Source: Trametopsis cervina (lineage: Eukaryota; Basidiomycota; Agaricomycetes; Polyporales; Irpicaceae). From it: a DNA stretch of 64,000 nucleotides. Where the stretch lies: contig MU278352.1 in assembly GCA_022385755.1 (NCBI GenBank), positions 1,240,001 through 1,304,000 of the forward strand. The letters are read 5' to 3'. The notes beneath the pieces are model-generated. The model saw only the letters and a list, made by a program, of their open reading frames with translations, searched no databases and was not told where the DNA came from. Below are positions 20,419 through 31,204 of the stretch, one piece after another. How positions within the stretch are numbered: the first letter of the stretch is position 1; every line of letters begins with the position of its first letter. Position numbers and translations under genes: made by a program.

Positions 20419-21532
20419 CAATCAGGATGGGGATGACATTATTGCGGCGAGTGCGATTGCGGCAACTTGGGCATCGATCGTTCTCCCGCCACTTGCGTTC
20501 CTTGGCACAGTACTGTACGAGCTACGCACCGCAGATAGGTAGCTCGCTACAGGATATTGCATTAGCAGAGCTACCTCCGTCAGGTGGGATGCATAGTGTG
20601 AAATAGCTGCGCCAGATAGTACCTGTATGAACGACGAGGCTGGGACGTTCACACCGCAAATTTGTCACGGGTGAGCTGAATACGCGTACTGTTGAGGGAA
20701 TGCGAAGGCTTCTTGCCGTGGTTTACGGGACGCAACAAAATCAGGCATTCTGATGATATTGGGTGCGTGTGAGGGAGAGAACGTGACGGGCTGATGCTGG
20801 TTATGAATGCGAAGCCAGCCTGACCTGACAAGGGTCTGCCTCTGCGCCGACGACGGCACGACGAGGCCGACATGCACCCGTGAGTTGAGCTGCAGAGATA
20901 AAAGAAAAAGCAGGAAACGGTGTCTGATGGCGAAGTGCGCGACGAGAGAGGCAAGTACATGTAGTCTGTGGGATGCGGTACAGTATTATTATTGGAGATC
21001 AGAGGTGTTTCCATCTGTGTGCTGATATTCTGTGCTGCTGTCATGCGTTGTGCATCAGACTGCAGACAGTGAGATGCCCTCGCCGTGGACCGAGCACGCT
21101 GGCGTTCCAAGCTAGAGAGATCCAAGCGTGCTGTCCATCTCAGCCTGTCACAGCTGTTGTTGCTACGAAGACCGGTGAGCACGGCCTTTCCCACCCACGC
21201 ATTCCCTTACCGCAGACGCAGAGCACGGCACAGACGTGACCCCGCAGATGGAGGCGATGTGAAGTGGGCGAGAGGGTGGAGGTGCCTGTTGGGCGCCTCG
21301 CCTGTGCGCGGGACTTTTCTTTCGCAGATAACATTTCGCCAGTTCGCCGGGAACGGGGAGCGCTCCCACCTCTTCTCGCTGCGAACCCAGACAAGACAGA
21401 AGCGTATTGCTGCAACTATAAGTATCCATCAACCGACCATGCTCCCATCTCCCAAATCTTCGTCCCTCCGTCCGCTCAACCCGCTCCCCTCCCGGGCACC
21501 ACCACCACCACCACCGCGCGAAGACAGACACC
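20419..21532. other. Right flank of the LINE and promoter region of the permease gene
   Basis: The first 124 bp (to the stop at 20542) continue the interrupted host frame. The rest is the upstream region of the Dal5-type permease gene. A 181-codon frame on the minus strand (20649-21194) shows no protein-like pattern. No other gene is seen. Confidence 0.4.
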
Positions 21533-24234
21533 ATGTCGGACTCGGTGTCCACTAGCTCCGTCGACAAGAAACTCGAAGCCGACGGCGTCGTCGGCATCGG
21601 CGGCCATAATGAGAAGACGATCGATAGTAATGATGTCGATGTCGCTGCGCTTGCCACTGCGGGGAAGAGCATCGAGTTCACTGCTGAGGAGGCTCTGCGG
21701 ATACGGTGCGCGCTATGTCTTGTCTGTGCTGCTGACTGAGTATGCGGGGCTCACCACCACCGCTCTCGTATAGACGGAAGATTGACTGGCATATCATGCC
21801 TCTCATGTGTAGTGAGTACCTGCCTCCTCCCTCATCACCATACAATGCCTGACCGACTGTTCACTAGTCATGTACATGTACGTCCCATCCCCCGCCACCC
21901 CCTAAACGTACCCTCCTAACCATCAGTCCAGGATGCAATTCGCGGACAAGACAACACTAGGCCAGTCCGTCCCCCTAGGCCTCTTGTAAGCCCCCTCCCT
22001 GCCCCTCACCCACGCTGTTCGGGTACTCACATACTGGCGTAGCGCGGGGACCCACATCAACCAAGACCAGTTCAACTGGCTCGGCACGATCTTCTACCTC
22101 TTCTTCCTCGCCTTCGAGTGGCCGCAGAACCTCGCGCTGCAGTATTTCCCTGTCGCGAAATGGATGAGGTGGGTCTCCGTCCCCCCTATCTCTTATTCAG
22201 TTTACTCATCTCACTTCGCTCCGTTCGTCGCACAGCCTAAACATATTCATCTGGGCCGTCGCCCTTCTCTGCCACGCCGCCGCCAAGAATTTCGGCGGGC
22301 TCTTCGCCGCGCGCGTCTTCCTGGGCATATGCGAAGGCGCGATCACCCCCGCGTTCCTGCTCGTCACGTCCATGTTCTATACGCGCCAGGAACAGAGTCA
22401 GAGGGTTGGGTATTGGTGTACGTCCCCTTTCCCCCTTTTTTTGTTTTTTTGTGTGTGTGTATAGAGAGAGATGGCTGACGAGGGTTGGCAGTTTTGATGA
22501 ATGGGTTTGCGGTGATCATGCTTGGGCTTGTGTCGTATGGAGTTCTGCATGCGCACACGGGCAAGTTCGCGCCGTGGCAATGGTTTGTATCCCTCCCCTC
22601 CCTCCTCATTCCCCTACAACGCTGACTCAACTCTCCGCAGGCTCATGGTCATCACCGGCGTAATCACCCTCATCGTCTCCGTACTTTTCTGGTGCGTATT
22701 CTATTTCTGTCCGCCCACAACCATTTCCCGCAACTCACACATCTCGGACACTAGGTTCTTCTTCCCGGACTCACCACACACAGCCTGGTTCCTCACACCC
22801 GAAGAACGCATCATCGCCGTCGAGCGACTGAAGGTGAACCAGTCTGGCGTCGAGAACAAGACGTTCAAGCGCGAGCAGTACGTCGGAGCGCCCGTCTGCG
22901 TCTCCCCCTCCTTCTTTCCGCTGGGCTGACGCTGGTGGTGTGCGCATAGGTTCTATGAGTGTCTGAGGGACCCAAAGACGTACCTCTTCTTCTTCATGGC
23001 CGCGATCTCGTGCGTCCCTTCCCTCTTCCCCTTTCCTTCCTTCTTTCTCCGCATGCTTACTAAACTTTTTTGGATCCGGTGCATCAGCAATGTCACGAAC
23101 TCGGTACGCGTCTGGCTTATCTTCTCTGCGGGTGGCGCGGTGGCTGACTGATTCATTCGTTTTCGTTTGGTGTGGTGATTGTGATTGTGTGATTAGTTGA
23201 GCAACCAGCGGCAGATCATTGTTGCGGGCTTTGGGTTCAACCCGTTGCAGACGACGCTCATCGGGTGTGTGGACGGTGTCGTCGAGAGTGCGTTTCCTCC
23301 CCCTCCACCTTCCCTCTCCCTCAGTCCTCCTCTAACTCATTCCCTCGTCCTTTGAATAGTCATCGTGATAGCATGCACAGTCACCTCGGCGACATACTGG
23401 AAGCAGGGCCGCGCATACTCCGCCACCATCGCATACTGCGTCGCCATTTTTGGCTCCATCCTTGTCAACGCCCTGTCGAGCTCGCATAAAGTGGGGTTGC
23501 TGTTTGCTTATTGGATCTCCAGTGCGTCTTTGTCTCCTTCCTCCTTCTCTTCCCTCTCCCCCGCTCTCCTTCTTCCCCTCCTACCCCTCTCCTACCGGTG
23601 TTGGATCAGCAGCTGACGCTGACGCTGCGGATCGCACAGTTACGTCGATCGCGCCGTTCGTGATCATCCTCGCGTGGGGCGCGGCGACGACGGCCGGGCA
23701 CACGAAGCGCACGACGATGAACGCCGTGCTCATGATCGGATACGCGGTCGGGAACTCTGCGGGGCCGCAGTATTGGAAGAAGGCGTACCAGCCGAGGTGA
23801 GTCTCTCCTCTCCTTTTCCCTCCCTCTTCCTCTCTCTCCTTCTTCCGCTTCCCCGAACCGCACGTACCCGAACCGCACACCCGAACCGCACACCCCCGAA
23901 TTCAATCGAACTGACACGCGCGCGTACAGGAACCACATCCCATGGGCGATCCTCTCGGCGTGCTGGGCGGCGACGGCCGTGTTGCTGCTCGTGACGCGCG
24001 TGTATCTCGCGCGCGAGAACAGGCTGCGCGATGCGGAGCCGTATGATGCGAAGTATGATGAGGTGTATATCTCGGAGGAGAAGGATGGGAAGAAGGAGGA
24101 TGTTAAGGTCGCCAAGGTTAGTCCCAGTTTGGGCTTCGTGTGTGGGGATTTACGGATGATGGTGCTGACGCCCTATGTAGGAATTCTTGGACCTGACGGA
24201 CGTGCAAAACCGCGAGTTCCGATATGTACTGTAG
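21533..24234 (+). CDS. MFS permease of the allantoate/Dal5 (anion:cation symporter) family
   Basis: A plasma-membrane transporter predicted to import a small organic anion such as allantoate, nicotinate or a vitamin; the substrate cannot be read from the sequence. The start is the ATG at 21533 (ACACCATGTC). About 15 short exons give roughly 500 residues. The N-terminal tail is hydrophilic, then the family signature RRKIDWHIMPLMC leads into TM1, followed by MQFADKTTLGQSVPLGL, GTIFYLFFLAFEWPQNLALQ, GGLFAARVFLGICEGAITPAFLLVTSMFYTR, and the TM7-12 half with QTTLIGCVDGVV, AWGAATTAGHTKRTTMNAVL and GYAVGNSAGPQYW. The C-terminal tail is charged and ends in LDLTDVQNREFRYVL, close to the family norm. 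One exon is only about 10 nt (around 21868-21877). The gene lies about 1.1 kb downstream of the retrotransposon and appears intact. Confidence 0.9.
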
Positions 24235-24698
24235 ATGCCCTTACCTATTTGGCGTGATCTCATCTTTATTCATCTCTTTTTATCTTCCGTTTCCGTTTCT
24301 GTTTCTGTTTCTGTGTGTTTTTCTTGTGCCCTGTGTGTGGAGGTGGATTTTTTTGTTAAGGGTTCTGTATACCTGCTCACGCTCGCTAATTGTTATAAAA
24401 TAACTTGCTTTATTGTCTCCTCGTGCTGTTTGTCTGTTCTTCCCGTGAGCTGGTTGTGTGCCTTATGGGATTTGAGTATTTGAGTGGACCTGTAAACGAT
24501 CGGATCGAGACGCGTCGCGTCACCGTCACGATCACGTGGCTCGCATGTGGTCACAGACTCGCAGCGCAGTGGTAACGCCGCGTCGCTCTTCGTCGCGGTT
24601 ACGGACGCGTCGTGCATTCCTTCTGCTATTGACTTGCTATCATTATCACAACAACGAATTCCGCCACTGTATCTTACTCGCCTGGTATCTCAGAAGAC
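24235..24698. other. Intergenic region
   Basis: Contains the 3' flank of the permease gene, with T-rich sequence at 24275-24350 (repeated TTTCCG/TTTCTG units), and the upstream region of the Ctf18 gene. No gene is supported. Confidence 0.5.
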
Positions 24699-27600
24699 AT
24701 GACCGAGGTGGAAACTCCCTCGTTTGGCGAACCCACCCTCCTCTTCGGCGAGCCCACCGGGTTACTGGGTTCATCGTCCTCCTTCACCTCGAACACTCTG
24801 GTGGAGGAAGAGAAAAGCGCAGAAGAGGAGTTTACGCTGAATGGACTGCTGGGAGACGCGTCGAATGCAGCACAGGATGAGGACATGAGCATGAGGGGGG
24901 CAGAGACGGAGGATGAGAGGATGGAGGATGTGGAGGATGAGGATGGGTTTGGAGGTGCGTGTGTATAGGTGGCTGTGATGAGTTCAGACGTGTTTATTGG
25001 GGTAATGTAGCGGCGACATTGCTTGGTGAGGAGTTTACGTCGAATGGGTTGTTGGGAGAGGCGAGCTCTACTGCTGGTGCGTTCTACTCGTGTAAGTGTC
25101 AGGAATTGGTTTAATTTGGGTCTTGGATAGGTCCCTCGACGCAACGGTCGGTAACTCAGTCTGGAGGCGCATCTCAATCACAAGGTACGTATGCTCATTG
25201 TATCATTGGGCTCGGAAGCTCAAGAAATCCCAGAGGACGAGTTCCCCGAGGTCCGCGACCTGCTCGCGCCCTACGCCTCAAAACACACAACTGCTACCAC
25301 TCTCTCAAGGACCACAATCCCCCCGCACCTCTCTCGGCTGACAATACGAGCCACGACCTTCGACGGGCGGGCAGTCTATCTGAAGAAGAAGCCGAAAAAG
25401 CCGGTTACATCAGTCAGTAGTCGGGTAGGTACAGATCTTCGCTGTGCTACTTTCAAAGTCTGAACTGTATGATATGAGTACAGGCGGCGGAGACTCGGCA
25501 GAGTATTGGGAAGCTCTTGGATGTTCCTATACATCGACTATTGGACGACCTATCATTGAAGGCAGCAAGCAAACTCGCAATACAGTACGTCTACATCTCT
25601 GTCACACATCATCCTTCGTGGCGTTGCTAACATCGCACACCAGAGACGACCAACCCCAAGTCCCCGAAGCAAGCACAAGCACGCAAAGCTCACTATGGGT
25701 CGACCGGTACCGCCCCACGCGGTTCACCGATCTTCTCGGGGACGACCGCGTGCACCGTGAGGTCATGTCGTGGGTCAAAGAATGGGACCACTGCGTCTTC
25801 GGGAGAAAGAAGGGGAAGAAGAGGGCACGGGACGACGATAATCCCGATGAGTATCGGAGGCCGCGTGAGAAGGTGTGTTTCTGGTGTTTCTCTGTGTAAG
25901 GTGGAGAGGGATGGGATTGTGCTGATGGGGCTTGGTGGTGTGTAGCTTATGTTGATTTCGGGGCCGCCGGGGCTGGGGAAGACGACGCTTGCGCATGTTG
26001 TGGCGAAGCAGGCTGGGTACGGGGTTTATGAGATTAATGCGAGGTAAGGGTTATTGACTATGTCAACTCCGAGACATTTGTGTTGATATTTTATCCAGCG
26101 ATGCACGTTCTGCACAGGTTATAGACGACCGCATCCGCCCTGCGCTAGAGTCTGGGACGCGGATCAACAGTAGTAAACCGACACTGGTCATTATAGACGA
26201 GATCGACGGTGCTACCGGAGGCGGAGAGAATGTGGGTGCATATATGCGTCATTTTGAGAGCCCTAGGCTGGCTGACCTGACGCGCCGTAGTCGATAGGAT
26301 TCATCTCAAAACTCATATCGCTGACGTACGATAGACCGAAGAAAAAAAGTGTATTTCCTCTCCTTCATCTTCGAAGTCTGCATGAGCTGACTGCTCTTTG
26401 ACAGACAGGAAAGGAGAGGCGCAGACGAATCGACCTCTGCTCCGTCCTATCATTTGCATATGCAACGATTTGTATGCCAGCTCTCTCGCAAAACTGCGAC
26501 CGCACGCCAGGATTATACGGTTCAATCGGCCGAACGACTTCCGGCTCGTCAAGCGTTTGCGGGACATATGCGACATTGAAGGCCTCAAAGCAGAGTCAAG
26601 GGCATTGACGACCCTCGTCGGCGTAGCGCAAGGCGATCTACGAGGATGCCTGAACACGCTACAGGTGAAACATTGCGCCAATCCCGACGTTATCGCCGTG
26701 CTAAAACTTGTTGGTTGGTAGATAATCAAAGCGAAGAATGTTGAGGTCACGGAACACGTCGTGCGCTCGGCAACGGTGGGCATGAAGGAGGCCGAGCACT
26801 CACAGACGGCTGTCCTGAACGATCTGTTCTTACCAATGTCGCGCAAACGGGCTAAGGATCTCGGGATCGGGGAGGAGGAAGAGTCTAGATACGTCGGCCG
26901 GCTGAGCCGAGAGATTGAGGGAAGTGGGGCCATGGATAAAGTTGCTATCGGTGAGTGCTAAGTGCTAAGTGCCTATCATGTGTGCTCTTTCTCAGCGGTT
27001 GTGTAACTTGTGTTCATCTCCTAGGGTGTTTCGAGCATTATGCCACGCTGCGGAAACATGATTCGAACTTCTCGCGGTACCTCAAGGCGAACGAGTGGCT
27101 GTCCACGTATGACATACTATCTGGCGAGATGCGCAGTGAGCGGGAGTACACGCTCCTGCAGTACCTGCCGTACACCCTGGTGGCGTTCTATCCGCTTTTC
27201 CAAGAACGTGGCGCCCCGAAGGTTGAACGTCCAAAGGCTGATTGGGAGGTATGCATGGTCTTTATGTCAGCGTTAAGATCGTCGGCTGACTTGGAATAGA
27301 ACTACGTACAAACGCAGGTCAACGAAGAAATCTACAAGTCGCTGGGCCGGTGTCTACGGACAGCGGCAGTGCGACATGAAGGAGGGTACAGACATCTGGC
27401 AAGCAGTGGGATTTTGCAGCTTGAGTTTGCGCCCATGATCAACAGAATCATCTCCCCTCCACTTCGACCAGTGCGTACAATCTTCTGTTCCTGGGTTCTG
27501 GCGCTCACAATAATCTTCTTTAGGTGAATCAGCAGATAATCAAGCCAGACGAGCGTGCACTGCTGGCGCGGCTGGTGGATATCATGGCTACGCTGGAGCT

Positions 27601-28392
27601 TCGGTTCGTGCAAGAGAAATCAGAAGACGGACAGCTTATGTACAGACTGGATCCGTACGTCCCCACACCCCCTTCATTCCCGAGCAGACCGATCAGCTCA
27701 TAGCTTGTGATATACAGACCCATAGATGCCTTCGTCACATATGAGGCTAAACGTGCTGCAGACATTGCCATCTCGAGATATGCCGTCAGACACCTCGTCG
27801 CCACAGAAGTAAGCACCCATCACCCATGATCTGCGGCTGGCCGAACTTGAACTCACCTGAGAATAAACTGAATGCCAGATTGACGCGCGCCTCACGCACC
27901 ACCACCAGGCCGAAGCGGTCGAGAAGACGAAGGGCAACAAGGGCAGCTTCTTTGCACCGAAGTATGTACTGGACGTGTCTGCGCCGCTGATTATCTTGTT
28001 CATCTGCTCAACTCTGTGTGCTGTTGTGCTATTAGGGGACAGAAGGATCAAGTTGATGAAGGAAATGACGTGGCAGGCGAAAGCCAACTTTTCGCCGGAC
28101 AGGACGCTGCTATGGTCATCAAGCGTGCTCGTCGGGATGAGATCACCCAGGAAAAGGTCAGTCCACTTTGGGCACGGTTTCGCGTACATCTGAGCTGACG
28201 AGCGATTGCGCGCGCTGTTAGATTGCTGTGGATTTCTTTGGAAGGCCGATTGTCGTGAGCAAGAAGCCGGGGGCTAAGCCCGCGAGCAGGAAGGCTTCCA
28301 CGGAGAAGAAACCTCCTGGTGTCAGCTTCAAATTTAACGAGGGAAACTCTGCTGCTGTTCGCAAACCTGTGAAAGTGAGCACGTTTCTGTAG
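24699..28392 (+). CDS. CTF18: Ctf18, large subunit of the alternative replication factor C clamp loader
   Basis: Ctf18 with Rfc2-5, Dcc1 and Ctf8 loads or unloads PCNA and supports sister-chromatid cohesion in the nucleus. About 16 exons, starting at 24699 (AGACATGACC). The first four exons encode an acidic disordered region with repeated E(E)FT.NGLLG units. An RFC-box-like [31 protein letters not shown] follows. Then come the AAA+ core with Walker [10 protein letters not shown], Walker [10 protein letters not shown], sensor 1 ICICNDLYA and the arginine-rich [12 protein letters not shown], the lid ([12 protein letters not shown]), and a long C-terminal region with [18 protein letters not shown] and [14 protein letters not shown]. 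The end, FKFNEG…[12 protein letters not shown], is the conserved tail that binds Dcc1-Ctf8. All ATPase residues are kept. One intron (25185-25233) is 49 nt by my best reading. Confidence 0.93.
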
Positions 28393-28885
28393 TTAGTTAG
28401 AGAGGATGTGCTGCGCAGGCGGCGGCCATCTCATTACGCTGTGCCACATTATGAAATGTCTCTGGGCTAAGACATTGTAGCATCTATTGGATTTTCTTAT
28501 ATCGCGTCTGTGCGGTCCGAACATCGTGCTGTAACCCTAATTATTGAATTCGGTCCACGGAGTAAATACGCCCGACTATAAGAGTACAACGAGCTCGTGT
28601 ACAATGTTTATGAGTGCGAAACATTCCGAACTGCATGACCGTCGGTTGAACTACATGACTAAATATGGACAGATAGATATCGTCTTTTATAAGTTTGGCG
28701 CCGGCGATCAAACTCTTTCGTCGATTACTGTGAACTCCGTGTGGTGGTGTCTCTGCATATTTCTTTGAGGGATAGACGAAACACGACTTCCGGTTTGTGC
28801 AAAACGCCGCGTGTGCTTCCTCCGTAAGGTTGTTTTCCCGCGTCTTCACGTTATACAGACAGATACAGATCGCCCAGCTGCTGTT
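28393..28885. other. Intergenic region
   Basis: Lies between two same-strand genes. No ORF, RNA gene or repeat is supported; it should contain the Ctf18 terminator and the Clp1 promoter. Confidence 0.5.
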
Positions 28886-30857
28886 ATGGACGAACGGCAC
28901 GCGAGTACCCGAGAGTGGGCACTGAACGCGGAGAGTGAATATCGCTTCGAGCTGGATCCAGGAGCCTCACTGGCTATCAAGGTATGCTGGTCCACTTGCT
29001 ATAGGTCTTGCTCAACTTGTGCTTCTTTTACCTAGGTCGTCCGAGGGCAGGCGGAGATCTTCGGCGCGGAACTCGTGGAAGGCAAGACGTACCTCTTTTA
29101 CGAGGAGTGCAAAGCTGCTGTGTTTACATGGCGGGGATGCACTATTGAGATACGTTGTTTCTCCAGGCATCGTCGCTGAATATTGCTGGCTGATAGTGTT
29201 GCGAGTACGTCACGGGCACGCCGGGCACCGAGTATGTCTCGGACGAGACACCAATGCACGCATACGGAAACGTGCACCTGGCGCTGGAAGCCATGCGCAT
29301 ACGTGCGCTGAATAAGACCAAGGACCATCCGCAGACTTTGCCATACAGCGCCGACGGGCAGGATGCAGAACCGCCCCGCGTGCTGATTCTTGGGCCGGAA
29401 TATTCGGGCAAGACGACTATAGCGAAGACTCTCGTCAACTATGCGACAAGAGCAGGACAGAATTGGTCTCCGATGCTCGTGAATATAGACCCTAGCGAAG
29501 TACGACCGACTCTCCTTTTATCTCAAGAAGGCTGTATATACTCATGGTAATGTATGCTACAGGGTGCCAGTATGCTCCCCGGGACGATATCCGCCACAGC
29601 TGTCTCGGCCCCATTGCAGACATCGACCCCCGCACATACATTGGGACGCGCCGCTTCATCTGCGCCTACGCATATGGCCTCCAACTCCCTCCTCCCTCTA
29701 GCGTATTGGTACGGGCACGCGGAAATCAAGCGCAATCCGTTATTGCTAGATCGCCTCATCCGCAATCTTGGAGAGAACGTATGGGATAGGCTGCAAGATG
29801 ATACACAAGGCACGCGTCGTTTTTTTTTCGAAATCATGTTATTCGATCTCATCCGCTCTTTTGTGTTATCCAGGAAGAGTGTCTGGCGTCATCGTCGATA
29901 CTCCACCCTCGTTTGCCGCAAACACCGGCGGGAATGCAGATCACAGACAATCACTGATCAAAGCATGTGTAGATGCTTTCCGAAGTAAGGATCTCACGTC
30001 CTACCACTATAGTCACAACGACTGACTCCGCTCAGTCAACGTCATACTTGTCGTCGGCCACGAGAAGCTCAACGTCGAGATGCAACGAACCTACGGGAAG
30101 CGCATCACAGTCGTGAAGCTTCCCAAGTCTGGCGGCGTGAGCTCACCCTTCGCCATGTCTACTTAATCTCGAACTCAACTTTTAACCCGCGTCCAGGTCG
30201 TCGAGCTCGATGACGAATACGAATCTCGCGTGCAAAAATACCAGATGCACTCATACTTCTACGGCGAACGCTTCAGTCCGCCCGCAGGCATGCCCGCGCT
30301 CGTCTCCGCATCAGCAGCCACAGGCTACCTAGTAGGCGGCGAGCAGATCATGGACTTCACGCTCGCCCCGTCGAGCTTCGTCATGCCGTTCGGCGAAATA
30401 TCTATATGGCGCATCGGCGAAGGTGAGCCTTTCCCTGTACATTCTTTGATGCGAGGTCGTTTTTGAACGTGTGGAAACAGAAACGATGGCGCCGTCTTCT
30501 GCTCTCCCTATCGGTGCGACGCGCGTCGTGTCGGAGATGCAGCCTATACCGGTAGACCCCATGCAGACCGCCTCGGGACTGTATAATGCAGTTCTCGCGT
30601 TACTCTCTCCGCCAAATCCGGACGAATCGGAGAGATACGACGAGGAGATGCTGGATCTGCACGTGGTTGGTTTCGTCGTCGTGTAAGTGACCCCTCCGTT
30701 GTCTGCATACCTGGAAGGGTTACTAATAGCGCGTGTCTTTGGCTACATTAGAACGGGCCTGGATACCCGAACTAGGAAGATGACGGTGTTGGCACCTACA
30801 CAGGTATCACTATCAGGAAGGACTGCGATTGTAGGTTCGTTCGAATGGGAGGAATGA
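28886..30857 (+). CDS. CLP1: Clp1, polynucleotide-kinase-fold subunit of cleavage factor IA
   Basis: Clp1 acts in the nucleus in mRNA 3'-end cleavage and polyadenylation, bridging Pcf11 and the cleavage factors. Start at 28886 (MDERHASTREW). The N-terminal domain (FGAELVEGKTYLFYEECKAAVFTWRGCTIE), the ATP-binding P-loop GPEYSGKTT, VNIDPSE, GVIVDTPPSF and the C-terminal domain (MDFTLAPSSFVMPFGEI, ending SGRTAIVGSFEWEE) are all in order, giving a full-length protein of typical size. Two introns are not GT-AG. One is AT-AC (29150-29208), and one starts with GC (about 29811, AAG|GCACGC) and ends at a TTATCCAG. Both are needed to keep the frame and the family motifs. The P-loop lacks nothing obvious for ATP binding; fungal Clp1 usually binds ATP without kinase activity. 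Confidence 0.93.
29150..29208 (+). other. Apparent AT-AC intron in CLP1
   Basis: The exon upstream ends …GCTATTGAG-type sequence encoding CTIE and the next exon must begin GTCACGGGC (VTG). No GT donor joins them in frame. A 59 nt segment starting ATACGT and ending GAGTAC fits exactly. The donor looks like the common GTACGT with A at position 1, and the terminal AC is the known partner of a +1 A in U2-type AT-AC introns. It does not match the U12 donor ATATCC. The alternative is an AT-AG intron ending two codon letters earlier, which would add a Tyr, or a base error at the donor. Confidence 0.55.
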
Positions 30858-31204
30858 TAACATAAGAGTGTTCGAATACTGTATTGTACTCTGTCCCGAT
30901 GATCATGAGTCGGCCATGATCCTCAGGCAGATGACTACCGAGTGACATGGCTTGTGCGCACAAATTTGAACGCACACTGTACATCGAGTATATCGAGAGG
31001 GTAGGCATACCAGCCACCTGTGATATTTTCCTCGCCACACACCTCCGATCTCACTGCACATAACGCAACATACAATATCGTGTGGTAATTAGACATACGC
31101 ATATCATACACGAAAAGGTCCATCCAATGAATGTCTGTGCAGATGCGGAGAGCACACCGCATAAATATCTGAAAGCAAGTTCTAGCTAAATTCATCTACC
31201 CGCA
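30858..31204. other. Intergenic region between convergent genes
   Basis: 3' ends of CLP1 and the NADH dehydrogenase gene meet here. Nothing else is seen. Confidence 0.5.

Noticed and set aside
20649..21194. 181-codon minus-strand open frame in the LINE right flank
   Set aside because: Low-complexity composition, no motif and no splice context; it lies in the promoter region of the permease gene.
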